DNA from: CAXBNB01 sp040151475 | Lineage (GTDB): Bacteria > Bacteroidota > Bacteroidia > Cytophagales > Cyclobacteriaceae | Reading direction: 5' to 3' | Length of the DNA stretch: 64,000 bases | NCBI RefSeq assembly: GCF_040151475.1 | Contig: NZ_JBDKWG010000143.1 | Coordinates: forward strand, 1-64,000 | Shown here: piece after piece, positions 1-9,804 of the stretch | How the letters are laid out: each line of letters opens with the position of its first letter | Numbering within the stretch: the first letter of the stretch is position 1 | Notes under the pieces: model-generated | Databases searched by the model: none | What the model was told of the DNA's origin: nothing | What the model saw: the letters and a program-made list of their open reading frames with translations, nothing else | Translations under genes and position numbers: made by a program

Positions 1-90
1 CAGTCCGGTTTAGCGCAAAAACAGGAAAAAAAACCAAAACCAAAACCGTATTCGAAAAAGGGACGATCAAAATCTAATTTTAGGTTCTGA
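1..90 (+). CDS. C-terminal end of an unidentified protein (cut by window edge)
   Basis: An open frame enters from the left edge and ends in TGA at 88-90, encoding the last 29 residues of a protein. The tail is very basic and low-complexity, rich in Lys and Pro, and ends SKSNFRF. Such tails are common at the C-termini of bacterial DEAD-box RNA helicases and other nucleic-acid-binding proteins, but nothing visible here identifies the family, so that is only a guess. The following 170 bp up to the next gene hold no recognisable feature. Confidence 0.45.
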   Translation, partial: QSGLAQKQEKKPKPKPYSKKGRSKSNFRF

Positions 91-263
91 AAATTGAATT
101 TTTTACTCTCCTGATTATTGAAAGTCCGACAGACTCCTAGTAATTTATTAATATAACCCATAAAAACAACACACTGTATAGATCGAATTAAAAGTCCTGT
201 TACTGATATTCATCTTACAATCAAATTTCTTACCTTTCAGTTTTCTTACTGTGACCACAAGTG

Positions 264-2492
264 ATGCCTGAGACCATAGAAATCAATACAAACTTTGCAT
301 TGGCCATTGACTATGTCAACACCACCAACGAACACCTGTATCTGACTGGTAAGGCTGGTACGGGTAAGACCACTTTTCTCAAGTACATCAAAGAACACTG
401 CCACAAAAAACTGGCGATAGCAGCACCTACCGGAGTGGCAGCCATGAATGCCGGAGGTGTCACCTTGCACTCGTTGTTTCAGTTGCCTCTGGGTAGTTTC
501 ATCCCGGAAGCCGACTCGTCCGGAAATGAAAGCAGTGATTTCTTCGATAGAAAAAGCCTGCTGAAACACCTGCGACTCAACAAAGCCAAACGTGAGCTGT
601 TGCAGGAACTGGAGCTATTAATCATTGATGAAGTGTCCATGCTCCGATCCGATTTATTGGATGCCATTGATACCATTTTGAAATCAATCAGGCGAAAAGC
701 CAGACTGCCCTTTGGGGGAGTGCAGGTGCTGTTTATCGGGGATTTATTCCAGCTTCCTCCGGTTATCCGAAACAGCGAATGGCACGTACTCAGGAAGTAT
801 TATACCTCTCCGTCGTTTTTCAGTGCGAAAGTGCTTACCGACTTCCCTCCCATCTATCTGGAACTGAAAAACATTTATCGACAAAGCGATGAAAATTTCA
901 TACGGGTACTCAACAACATCCGCCACGATGAAATGACTGCTGAGGATCTCGATTTGTTGAATGCCTATTACCAACCTGATTTCAAACCAGAGAAAGAAGG
1001 CGAGTACATCATTTTGACTACTCACAACAACAAGGCAGACATCATCAATCGAGATCAGCTTGCTAAATTATCAGGCACAATTCATACCTTCAAAGCCACC
1101 ATTACGGGTGATTTCAATGAAAACAATGTGACTGCCGAAACGGAGCTAAAACTGAAAGAAGGGGCTCAGGTGATGTTTATCCGCAATGACAAAGGCGAAA
1201 AGCCAAGGTACTACAACGGGAAAATCGGTGTGGTAAAAAGCATCAAAGGAGAAACCATTACAGTAGTTTTTCAGGATTCCGATGATAGCGTTACGGTAGA
1301 GAAGGAAACCTGGGAAAACAAACGGTACAAACTCAATAAGGAAACGGACATACTGGAAGAGGATGTGAAAGGCACTTTTACGCAGTTTCCGATCAGGCTG
1401 GCATGGGCGATCACCATTCACAAAAGCCAGGGACTGACTTTTGATAAAGCCATCATAGATGCCGGAGGTTCATTTGCTGCCGGGCAGGTTTATGTCGCCC
1501 TCAGTAGATTGACTTCTCTCGATGGGCTGGTGTTGCATTCTAAGATTTCCGGGGACAGCATCAGTAGTGATGCTTCTGCTGTAGCTTTTAGCAAACAGGA
1601 AAAGGAAAGCGAATTGCTCAAGGAGCAACTGGAGCAGTCACGTGTTGGCTTTATCCGGGATATGCTGCTCAAAGGATTTGACTGGAGAAAACTGACCTGG
1701 ACCATCAAAGACTTTATTCAGGAAATGGCAGACAAACGCATTCCTGAAAAAGAGAAAGCAATGGCAATGATGCAGAGCATCAATCAAGTGTTGAAAAGCC
1801 AACAGGAAACTGCCGACAAGTTTACCTCCCAACTGAACGGACTGCTTGATGAGGCTCAAAAAGGCCAATATGCCCAGGTACATGCACGAACGGAAGCTGC
1901 GGCAAACTATTTCAGTAAAGGGCTGAAGAATGAAGTATTCGATTTGCTGGAGGAGCATTACAAATCCATGAAAGTGAAATCGGGTGTAAAAAAATACCTG
2001 AAAGAAGTATATGAATTGATGGCAGCTGCCAAACACAAGCACCAACATCTCAAGGAATTGGTAATGCTAACGGAGGGGCTGACCAAACAGGCAGACCTGT
2101 CCAAATTATTCGGAGAAATATCTGCTCAAAGAAAGGCAACACAGAAAAAAATAGAAGCTGAAGTAAAGGAAACACATAAGCCAAAAGTAAAAGGTGAAAG
2201 CCAGCGACTAAGTTTGGAAATGTTTCAAAATGGCAAAACGATAGAGGAAATCGCTACAACAAGAAGCCTGAGTCCATCCACTATAGAAGGGCATATTGTG
2301 AGCTTTATTGGAACGGAACTCGAATTGAGTCAATTTATGAATGATGAAAAAGCGACTCGAATCAAAACGGTGATCGACTCACTCAAAGAACCTACCCTAA
2401 CAGAGGTCAAAGCAAAACTCGGAGATGAATACAGTTATTCGGATGTCAGGGCAGTACAGAACAGCCTCAAGTCAACAGAAAAACAATCATAG
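264..2492 (+). CDS. PIF1-like AAA ATPase/helicase with C-terminal helix-turn-helix
   Basis: This 742-residue protein resembles PIF1/RecD-like superfamily 1 helicases. Near the N-terminus it has a Walker A loop (GKAGTGKTT, about residues 29-37) and a Walker B (LLIIDEVSM, about 118-126). Further helicase motifs follow: GDLFQLPPV, and the C-terminal LAWAITIHKSQGLTFDKA and GQVYVALSRLTSLDG, typical of the RecD/PIF1 2B and 2A regions. After residue 480 comes a helical, charged region, then a C-terminal HTH-like unit (GKTIEEIATTRSLSPSTIEG) resembling the HTH_40 domain found on RecQ and on this Bacteroidota helicase family. It presumably unwinds DNA in repair or replication. A GTG at 261 directly precedes the ATG at 264, and ATG is preferred. 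The gene overlaps the end of convergent arfB by 6 bp. Confidence 0.88.
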   Translation: MPETIEINTNFALAIDYVNTTNEHLYLTGKAGTGKTTFLKYIKEHCHKKLAIAAPTGVAAMNAGGVTLHSLFQLPLGSFIPEADSSGNESSDFFDRKSLLKHLRLNKAKRELLQELELLIIDEVSMLRSDLLDAIDTILKSIRRKARLPFGGVQVLFIGDLFQLPPVIRNSEWHVLRKYYTSPSFFSAKVLTDFPPIYLELKNIYRQSDENFIRVLNNIRHDEMTAEDLDLLNAYYQPDFKPEKEGEYIILTTHNNKADIINRDQLAKLSGTIHTFKATITGDFNENNVTAETELKLKEGAQVMFIRNDKGEKPRYYNGKIGVVKSIKGETITVVFQDSDDSVTVEKETWENKRYKLNKETDILEEDVKGTFTQFPIRLAWAITIHKSQGLTFDKAIIDAGGSFAAGQVYVALSRLTSLDGLVLHSKISGDSISSDASAVAFSKQEKESELLKEQLEQSRVGFIRDMLLKGFDWRKLTWTIKDFIQEMADKRIPEKEKAMAMMQSINQVLKSQQETADKFTSQLNGLLDEAQKGQYAQVHARTEAAANYFSKGLKNEVFDLLEEHYKSMKVKSGVKKYLKEVYELMAAAKHKHQHLKELVMLTEGLTKQADLSKLFGEISAQRKATQKKIEAEVKETHKPKVKGESQRLSLEMFQNGKTIEEIATTRSLSPSTIEGHIVSFIGTELELSQFMNDEKATRIKTVIDSLKEPTLTEVKAKLGDEYSYSDVRAVQNSLKSTEKQS

Positions 2493-2900
2493 CTTCCTTC
2501 GCAATTTCTTCTTCTCACCTAATTTCTTTTTGCTGTCAAGTCTTTTCTTAATACTAGACTTGGTAGGTTTGGTTGGCCTGCGTTTTTTTCTTTTGGTGAA
2601 AGCTTTTGCTATCAACAGATCAAGCTTTTTCATTGCTTCTTCTTTATTCTGTAGTTGAGACCTGGTACTTTGAGCTGTTATCAAAAGCACTCCATCGGTG
2701 GTAATGTGAGTGGATAATTTGTTGAGTATGGTAAGTTTCTCTTCCTCGGTCACCAATGCTGAATTAGCAATATCCCACTTCAATATCACCTTCGTATTAG
2801 TTTTGTTTACATGCTGCCCGCCAGGGCCACCACTTTTTGAAGTCAGAATTGACAATTCCCCGGAAAGATATTCGGATGATATTTTTGTAATACTACTCAT
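2487..2900 (-). CDS. arfB: Peptidyl-tRNA hydrolase ArfB (ribosome rescue factor)
   Basis: This 137-residue protein matches ArfB (YaeJ), the codon-independent release factor that hydrolyses peptidyl-tRNA on ribosomes stalled without a stop codon. The catalytic GGQ motif lies in SGGPGGQHVNKTNTKV (about residues 23-38), the usual class-I release-factor catalytic core. The C-terminal 40 residues are extremely Lys/Arg rich (KRKKRRPTKPTKSSIKKR), as expected for the tail that enters the empty mRNA channel. Length is normal for the family, and there is no codon-recognition domain, which separates it from PrfA/PrfB. It is convergent with the upstream helicase gene and no operon partner is evident. Confidence 0.93.
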   Translation of the reverse strand: MSSITKISSEYLSGELSILTSKSGGPGGQHVNKTNTKVILKWDIANSALVTEEEKLTILNKLSTHITTDGVLLITAQSTRSQLQNKEEAMKKLDLLIAKAFTKRKKRRPTKPTKSSIKKRLDSKKKLGEKKKLRRKL

Positions 2901-3165
2901 GGCTTAAGCATTCAAAATTATATTGATTTGACAGGATACCCAAAGCAAACTATGAATGTTATAATTGTTCTTTAAATGTCATTAATCATCATTGCTTTAA
3001 AATCATTTTAAACAATTTTTGGATTTACATATTTAAGGTTTATTTTCGGTGCGTAGCTTTACATGGTTTATGCAAATGCATATACCCACTACTATGTACA
3101 ACCCTGAAAATGCAACATTTATTCTATACTTCTAAAGCCATGCATCCTTGTATATACCATTAAGT

Positions 3166-3894
3166 GTGAAAAAGAAAGTTTTATTTTATTTAGGTATTCT
3201 TATTGCATGGTTTCCGGCTTTTAGCCAAACCGACAACTCAGTCTCAGCCATTACCGAAGCAAGGGAGCAATTGGTTCGCAAAAACCACGAAAAATCTTAT
3301 GTTTCTCATATACTTACAGGTAAGAGGTATGACCTGAAATATAGAGGAGCAGTAAACAGTCAATTTTTCAGAGACATATATCCTTCTTATGGAACGTTGG
3401 TGTATGATGGCGTTTTCTTTGATCACATAGAAATCCAACTTGATATTTATCAGGAAAAAGTGGTGGTGTTACTCGAATCAAAAAACAACGAGCAATTTGT
3501 TACAATTGATAATGAGAAAGTATCTGAACTAACATTCAACAACTACAAGTTCGTACACATCCGACACGATTCAATCATGAGCGACGGTCTGTACCAGCAT
3601 GCTTTTCAAGGTAAACATTCGGATACCTTTATCAAAAGAACAAAGTTAAAGAAAGACAAAATAGAGAACACCAAAATGATCATTGAGTTTGTACCATTAG
3701 ATAAATATTATATTAAAAACGATTGGGGAACATTTGCCATCACAAATAAAAAGAGTTTTCTGAAGGCATTTCAAAACTCGGAAGCAGTAGTTTCTATTGT
3801 AAAAAAGAACAAAACCAAATTCTCAAAAAAGAAAATTGAAAACGGGCTACTCAAAGCAGTCTCATTGTTGGATCCATTGCTCATAGACAATTAA
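3166..3894 (+). CDS. Secreted protein of unknown function, first gene of a TonB-receptor operon
   Basis: A protein of about 242 residues with a clear signal peptide (MKKKVLFYLGILIAWFPAFSQ) when read from the GTG at 3166. A TTG at 3148 would add six residues before the signal and is less likely. The mature part is rich in Lys, Tyr and beta-prone stretches and has no motif that I can assign to a family. It ends 4 bp before the STN-type TonB receptor gene, which is followed by an overlapping third gene, so the three are almost certainly co-transcribed. Its role is therefore probably in the periplasm or outer membrane, in the same process as the receptor. The function is unknown. Confidence 0.75.
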   Translation: MKKKVLFYLGILIAWFPAFSQTDNSVSAITEAREQLVRKNHEKSYVSHILTGKRYDLKYRGAVNSQFFRDIYPSYGTLVYDGVFFDHIEIQLDIYQEKVVVLLESKNNEQFVTIDNEKVSELTFNNYKFVHIRHDSIMSDGLYQHAFQGKHSDTFIKRTKLKKDKIENTKMIIEFVPLDKYYIKNDWGTFAITNKKSFLKAFQNSEAVVSIVKKNKTKFSKKKIENGLLKAVSLLDPLLIDN

Positions 3895-3898
3895 ATTC

Positions 3899-6670
3899 AT
3901 GACTAAGAAGATACCACTGCTGCTCATTATTTTATCCTTTATCTACTCCTTCTCAGCACAGAGCCAAGATTTGATGAGCGGCTCATACCAACAAACATAT
4001 TTCATGGATATGATCGACGATTTGGAGTCTCGCTATGACATAAGATTCTTTTTTGAACCTAAGCTCGACAGTACAAAAGTAGATTTGACTTTTTCTGAAT
4101 TGACATTAGAAAAGCTATTGAGTGAGATCACTAACATGTCCAACATTAATTTCTATCTTAAAGACAAAAAAACGGTAATCGCCACCGGAGAATACGTTAT
4201 TAAAAATGAATTACCTCCTACCCTTTTTAATGAACAATCAGACACACAACAACAGCCCGTCAGAGACGATAGTTTTATTCTGGACAATATTCGGGAAGTA
4301 GCAGAACAGGACAAAGACAACAGACTTGAGAAACAACTTATTGAGATTGGAGATCCTATTAAACGCTTTGATGGCAACACAGCAATTATTTCAGGTTATG
4401 TCAGGGAAGACAAAACGGGAGAACCAGTTATTGGTGCTTCTGTTTTCAAGAAAGACCCTCTGGTAGGTGTGGTTACCGATCAGTATGGCTATTATTCTTT
4501 TACTCTCCCAAAAGGTAAATATGAATTGTTTATTAACTCTACCGGGATGAAAGCCACCAAAAGACAGATCATGTTGTATAGTGATGGTGAACTGAATATG
4601 GAAATGAGAAATGACATTATTTCTTTAAAAGAAATAGTAGTGTCAGGAGAAAAAAACACAATAGAAAACCTGCAAACAGGGTTTGCAAACCTCAACATTA
4701 AAAATATCAGGCAGATTCCTTCTATCATGGGAGAAGCAGATATTATGAAAATTGCATTAACACTGCCCGGTGTACAAACTGTAGGTGAAGGTGCGGCAGG
4801 ATTCAATGTTCGTGGCGGCAGTGCAGACCAAAACCTGGTATTGCTTAACGATGTACCTGTATATAACACCAACCATCTATTCGGATTTTTTTCTGTATTC
4901 AATCCGGATGTAATTTCGAGTGCAAACCTTTATAAAAGTGGGATTGGTGCCAACTATGGTGGAAGAATAGCTTCCGTTTTTGACGTGGCACTACGTGATG
5001 GCAATAAGAAAAAATTTACTTACAAAGGAGGAATTAGTCCTGTGACTGGAAAAATTACCCTGGAAGGCCCTATTAAAAAAGACACCAGCAGCTACATAAT
5101 TGGCATCAGAAGCACCTATTCTGACTGGATGCTCTCTCTGCTAGATGATCCAAATCTGCGAAACAGTACAGGTGGATTTTCTGATATAGTAGGTAAAGTG
5201 AATCATAAAATTGATGAGAAAAACAACCTGACACTATCTGCATACCATAGCCGGGACAAGTTCAGCCTAAACTCTGATTCCTTGTACAGGTATTACAACA
5301 CCAATGCCTCCCTGCAATTGAGGCATACATTTTCTAATCAATTGAACTCCACATCCTCCCTGTCGTTTGCGAATTACAATTATAACCTTTCGAGTGAGGA
5401 CAATCCTGTCAACGCTTTCAAGCTCGACTATAGGATCAATCATTATTCATTCAAAACGGAGTTCAATTATTTCCCTAAGGAAAAAGCTAATGTGAAATTT
5501 GGAGTATCATCCATACTATATCAACTACAACCGGGAGACAAACAACCATTGGGTTCTTCTTCTCTTGTTATCCCAATTGACTTGTATGATGAAAAAGGGC
5601 TGGAAACGGCATTGTATGGAGGTTATGAATATGACCTGAGCGATAAGCTCAGTGTATATGGAGGACTAAGGCTTTCTGTTTTCAATAGCTTTGGACCCGG
5701 ACAATCATATACTTACCTGCCAGACAGCCCTAAAGAACCTGAATTCATAAAAGACACTACCTATCACTCAAACAACGAATTAATCAAAACCTATCTGGGC
5801 CCTGAAATACGCTTGTCTGGCCGATACAAGCTCCAAAATGACCTTTCTGTAAAGTTTTCGTATGACAGAATGAACCAATACATTCATGTGCTTTCCAACA
5901 CCACGTCAATCTCTCCTACAGACAACTGGAGACTGAGTAGTGATGCTATAAAACCGCAAACGGGAAATCAATACTCAATTGGGCTGTACAAGACTTTTTA
6001 CGGTACCAGCCTCGAATTGTCGGTGGAAGGGTACTACAAGAGGGTGAAAAACATACTTGAATATAAAGACGGGGCGGATTTGTTATTAAATGAGGCTCTG
6101 GAAACAGAAATAATCAGTGCCAAAGGAAAATCCTATGGCCTGGAAATTTTATTAAAAAAGAACTCGGGTAAATTCAGTGGATGGCTGAGCTATACTTATG
6201 CAAGGTCGTTGATTCAGGCCAATGGCTTATACAGTGTCGAACAAATCAACTCAGGAAATTATTACCCATCCAACTACGACAAGCCTCATGCGGTCGTCCT
6301 TGTTTCCAATTTCAAAATTAACAGAAGGGTCAATATTTCATTCAATGTAAATTACAGTACAGGGAGACCTGCTACTTTTCCAGTCACCAAATATGTGTTT
6401 AAAGACCAGCCTCTATTGTTATACACATACAGAAACCAATACAGGATTCCTCATTATTTCAGAACCGACCTGGCTTTTAATTTTGAAGGCAACCACAGAG
6501 TTCATAAAAAAATACATGGCTCATGGTCATTTTCAGTATATAACCTGACCAGCCGTGCCAATGCATATTCTGTCTTTTTCCGAAGTGAAAATGAAGAAAT
6601 AAAAGGATACAAATTATCTGTATTTAAAAGTGCCATACCGACGGTAACCTATCATTTCCAACTCCAATGA
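3899..6670 (+). CDS. TonB-dependent receptor with N-terminal STN domain
   Basis: This 923-residue outer-membrane receptor begins with a signal peptide (MTKKIPLLLIILSFIYSFSAQ). A secretin/TonB short N-terminal (STN) domain follows at about residues 40-100 (DLTFSELTLEKLLSEI). A carboxypeptidase-like regulatory beta-sandwich comes next (about 165-235, GYVREDKTGEPVIGASV), then a plug domain (about 270-370; GFNVRGGSADQNLVLLNDVP), and the rest is the C-terminal beta-barrel. STN domains in TonB receptors usually contact a periplasmic anti-sigma partner, but no sigma/anti-sigma pair lies next to the gene. The substrate is unknown. The stop codon overlaps the start of the next gene (ATGA at 6667-6670), showing translational coupling to the MG2/plug-motif protein. 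Confidence 0.9.
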   Translation: MTKKIPLLLIILSFIYSFSAQSQDLMSGSYQQTYFMDMIDDLESRYDIRFFFEPKLDSTKVDLTFSELTLEKLLSEITNMSNINFYLKDKKTVIATGEYVIKNELPPTLFNEQSDTQQQPVRDDSFILDNIREVAEQDKDNRLEKQLIEIGDPIKRFDGNTAIISGYVREDKTGEPVIGASVFKKDPLVGVVTDQYGYYSFTLPKGKYELFINSTGMKATKRQIMLYSDGELNMEMRNDIISLKEIVVSGEKNTIENLQTGFANLNIKNIRQIPSIMGEADIMKIALTLPGVQTVGEGAAGFNVRGGSADQNLVLLNDVPVYNTNHLFGFFSVFNPDVISSANLYKSGIGANYGGRIASVFDVALRDGNKKKFTYKGGISPVTGKITLEGPIKKDTSSYIIGIRSTYSDWMLSLLDDPNLRNSTGGFSDIVGKVNHKIDEKNNLTLSAYHSRDKFSLNSDSLYRYYNTNASLQLRHTFSNQLNSTSSLSFANYNYNLSSEDNPVNAFKLDYRINHYSFKTEFNYFPKEKANVKFGVSSILYQLQPGDKQPLGSSSLVIPIDLYDEKGLETALYGGYEYDLSDKLSVYGGLRLSVFNSFGPGQSYTYLPDSPKEPEFIKDTTYHSNNELIKTYLGPEIRLSGRYKLQNDLSVKFSYDRMNQYIHVLSNTTSISPTDNWRLSSDAIKPQTGNQYSIGLYKTFYGTSLELSVEGYYKRVKNILEYKDGADLLLNEALETEIISAKGKSYGLEILLKKNSGKFSGWLSYTYARSLIQANGLYSVEQINSGNYYPSNYDKPHAVVLVSNFKINRRVNISFNVNYSTGRPATFPVTKYVFKDQPLLLYTYRNQYRIPHYFRTDLAFNFEGNHRVHKKIHGSWSFSVYNLTSRANAYSVFFRSENEEIKGYKLSVFKSAIPTVTYHFQLQ

Positions 6671-9057
6671 AAATTTCTATTTCATATATAATCCCAATTT
6701 TACTTATTGAACTCAGCTTTTTTTCTTTGAGTGCCCAGGAAAAGATTACTTCGGAAAATGGGTTGAAAGAGGCTTTTGAAACGCAGGTAACAAATATTCA
6801 TCAAGAAAAGGTATTCGTACACACAGACAGACAAGTATATATTACAGGTGAAACCATCTGGATGAGTGCTTACTGTGTTGATGCCTCATTTCACCTTCCG
6901 CAAAATTTATCTAAAGTACTCAACGTAGAACTCTTCAATTCGGAAGGGAAAGCTGTCAAACAGGAAAGAATCCAATTGATTGAAGGGCTGGGAAAGGGAC
7001 AAATATTTGTCTCCTCAGACATTCAATCAGGAGTTTACATCATGAGGGCTTACACCAATTGGATGAAGAATTTCGAGCATGGATTGGTTTTTCAAAAGCA
7101 AATCAATATTGTTAACCCCATTTCCAATCCTGATACTAAGAAAGAAGTACAACAAGTAAGTAAAACCCTTGTCAACTTTTTCCCTGAAGGGGGAAATCTT
7201 GTAAATAGTCTAAAAAGCAAAGTGGCTGTAAAAATCAATGACAATATGGGGCAACCACTGTCTCTCACGGGTGTCGTATATGATAACAATGACAATGAAG
7301 TTGCAAAATTTAGTACTTCGGACTTAGGATATACCTATTTTCACCTTACTCCACAGCAAGGCAAAACATATATAGCCAGAATAGCCCGGAACGGTTTAAT
7401 TGAAAAACACGAATTGCCAAAAGCTCAAGTGTCAGGAATAGTGATACAACTCTCTTCTACCCAAAAAGGAGATTACGAATTGTCATTAAGTGCTACTAAA
7501 GGGACTCTTACCAATGGAGTGAATGTTATCATCCAAAACAGAGGCGTGATTCAACAAATCACAAAACTTGATCTGAAATCTCAAAGTAATTTGTCTCTGC
7601 CTGTTAATTCTCTAAAAGATGGTATTTCTCAAATAACCTGCATGGATGATCGGTTCAATCCTTTAGCAGAAAGATTGTTGTTTAAATTTCCAGAGAATCC
7701 ATCTTCTCCAGACCTTAAACTAGACAAAACAGAATACTCCAAAAGGGAGAAGATAATTTTAAATCTAAAAGATGAATCATTGAAAACAGGCGACTCGGTT
7801 CAGGTTTCCTTGTCGGTATTTCGATCCGAGAGGCCTAATGAGGGAAATGAGAACATCATTAGCAACTTGCTATTAACTTCGGACATTAAAGGTGAAGTCC
7901 GGAACTCATGGATATATTTTGATTCCAAAAATAAATCAAGGCAAGATCAAATGGATCTTGTCATGCTCACTCATGGCTGGAGAAGATTTGTGTGGAAAGA
8001 TGTCTTAAACAAGAAAGAATTTAAGATCAAGTATCCTGCTGAAATGAATGCCCCTGTCTTATCAGGAGAACTGAATAAAAATACATTCGATAAATTACCA
8101 AAATCCGTCTTACTCAATTTTTTAGGGAAAACTTCTGTAATGAGTTCGATGGATATTGACGATGATGGAATTTTCCACTTCGAACTTCCTTTTAGACTTG
8201 AGAATAAAAATGTTTATTTTCTGCTTAATTATGATACCTTAAGTGCAGATCAAATATCCTTGTTCTCACCATTTGATTTAAAATATCATAATCCTTCTAA
8301 ATCAGAAAAACCTTGGCCGATTGAATCCAAAACATATCTTGAAGCACTCAATACAAACATCCAAATCTCACAAGTATATAGAGACTACAATAACATCAAC
8401 GGCACATTGCCTCAATTGGAAAAAGTAAATACCCATTTTTATGGAAAAGCGGATTATGAATACCTTCTGGACAATTATACACGCTTTGAAACAGTCAGGG
8501 ATTTGTTTATAGAATACATAAGATCTGCTGTAATCAGGCGGAGACAAAAACAGAATAGTTTTCATGTGTACAATGATCTCGTGCTCCCTGGTCGAGCATT
8601 GACCATGATAGATGGTATCCCAATATGGGATGCTGATTTTGTATTGAATTTTGACCCACTTAAGGTGGAGAAAATAGACGTTGTAAATGATCTGTACTAT
8701 GTTGGAAATAGCACCTATTCGGGCATCATTAACTTCACGACATATAAAGGTGATTTTGCAGAACAGGAACTTCCGGATTATCTGGTAAAAAAAGCATATC
8801 ATGGACTTCAACAAAGCAGGGAATTTTACGCTCCAGATTATCAAAACACCACCAGTACATCTAATAGAATTCCTGATTACCGTAATACACTATATTGGAA
8901 TCCTAATATTACTATTACCAATAAAGAAAATTTGAAAATTGAGTTTTTTACTTCAGATGATCTAGGTGAATACACTATTGAAATCAATGGCGTGACCAAT
9001 TCAGGTAAACTTATCTATCATAAAAGTGGATTCAGGGTAAGAAATAACCTTCCCTAA
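6667..9057 (+). CDS. MG2-like secreted protein with C-terminal TonB-plug-like motif
   Basis: A 796-residue exported protein with a signal peptide (about residues 1-23). It carries the macroglobulin MG2-like signature VFVHTDRQVYITGETIWMSAY (about 48-68), a segment found in alpha-2-macroglobulin-like and related Bacteroidota surface proteins. The central part is a series of beta-rich segments. Near the C-terminus (about 645-700) is a stretch resembling a TonB plug (MIDGIPIWDADFVLNFDPLKVEKIDVV), but no barrel follows, so it is not itself a receptor. Coupled translation with the upstream receptor suggests the two work together, perhaps as a surface or periplasmic accessory. The actual role is not known. 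Confidence 0.8.
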   Translation: MKISISYIIPILLIELSFFSLSAQEKITSENGLKEAFETQVTNIHQEKVFVHTDRQVYITGETIWMSAYCVDASFHLPQNLSKVLNVELFNSEGKAVKQERIQLIEGLGKGQIFVSSDIQSGVYIMRAYTNWMKNFEHGLVFQKQINIVNPISNPDTKKEVQQVSKTLVNFFPEGGNLVNSLKSKVAVKINDNMGQPLSLTGVVYDNNDNEVAKFSTSDLGYTYFHLTPQQGKTYIARIARNGLIEKHELPKAQVSGIVIQLSSTQKGDYELSLSATKGTLTNGVNVIIQNRGVIQQITKLDLKSQSNLSLPVNSLKDGISQITCMDDRFNPLAERLLFKFPENPSSPDLKLDKTEYSKREKIILNLKDESLKTGDSVQVSLSVFRSERPNEGNENIISNLLLTSDIKGEVRNSWIYFDSKNKSRQDQMDLVMLTHGWRRFVWKDVLNKKEFKIKYPAEMNAPVLSGELNKNTFDKLPKSVLLNFLGKTSVMSSMDIDDDGIFHFELPFRLENKNVYFLLNYDTLSADQISLFSPFDLKYHNPSKSEKPWPIESKTYLEALNTNIQISQVYRDYNNINGTLPQLEKVNTHFYGKADYEYLLDNYTRFETVRDLFIEYIRSAVIRRRQKQNSFHVYNDLVLPGRALTMIDGIPIWDADFVLNFDPLKVEKIDVVNDLYYVGNSTYSGIINFTTYKGDFAEQELPDYLVKKAYHGLQQSREFYAPDYQNTTSTSNRIPDYRNTLYWNPNITITNKENLKIEFFTSDDLGEYTIEINGVTNSGKLIYHKSGFRVRNNLP

Positions 9058-9665
9058 AAGTTTTTTTTGAAAAGATCTATTTTCACACTCATACCATACG
9101 AGAATCCGGCCAGATCACCTTTGACTAATTCTTGCAATTTCAAATCACTCATTAGCCGATAACCAACGTTAAATTTAAGTTTGACCTGGCTAAAGGGAGA
9201 TATTTCAAATCCTACATCCGGATGCATGATGTACACACTTTGTTTTACAATACCTGTTTCGCTATTGGTATTCAATAAACGTACCGACCCTTGCCCTACT
9301 CTTGTTCCCAAATTCAAAGTTGACGATTTTGAAATGCGGAGGTTATAACTGGTCAATACACCGCCATGGATATATTTCATCTTAAACTGACGAAGAAGCC
9401 CTGTTTTTTCAAATGAAAAATCATCGGTACTCCAGGCACTAAACACCCCCAGATTCACTCGATTATTAATGGTAATTCCCGCACTAAATCCTTTTTGAAC
9501 AATTGTTCTGTTCTCTCCATGTATTTGTTCAACCATCAATGAAACAAAAGGGATAATCGTATTTGTTGGTTTCTGTTCCAAACTATCCAACTCAGAATTT
9601 GCAAACACTGAAAAGTAAATGCAAAACGAAAGGATGGATAGTATGATAAACCTAAGTTTCTTCAT
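9054..9665 (-). CDS. Predicted outer-membrane beta-barrel protein, function unknown
   Basis: A 203-residue protein with a signal peptide (MKKLRFIILSILSFCIYFSVFAN). The mature part alternates short hydrophobic and polar strands (for example GFSAGITINNRVNLGVFSAW and LRISKSSTLNLGTRVGQGS) and ends in an aromatic residue (KKNF), as expected for a small 8-strand outer-membrane barrel. I do not recognise a specific family. It overlaps the convergent MG2/plug-motif gene by 4 bp at their 3' ends. Confidence 0.72.
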   Translation of the reverse strand: MKKLRFIILSILSFCIYFSVFANSELDSLEQKPTNTIIPFVSLMVEQIHGENRTIVQKGFSAGITINNRVNLGVFSAWSTDDFSFEKTGLLRQFKMKYIHGGVLTSYNLRISKSSTLNLGTRVGQGSVRLLNTNSETGIVKQSVYIMHPDVGFEISPFSQVKLKFNVGYRLMSDLKLQELVKGDLAGFSYGMSVKIDLFKKNF

Positions 9666-9804
9666 AACAAAACGATGTTGCTATAAGGTACTCAAATTTT
9701 ATCGAATATTCTTGTAGTCCGGGGAAGAAATATTGTAATATGATTAATACACTACTTTTTTCTCTTATAATATATCACTTTCCCGACATTTATATATCCT
9801 CTTT

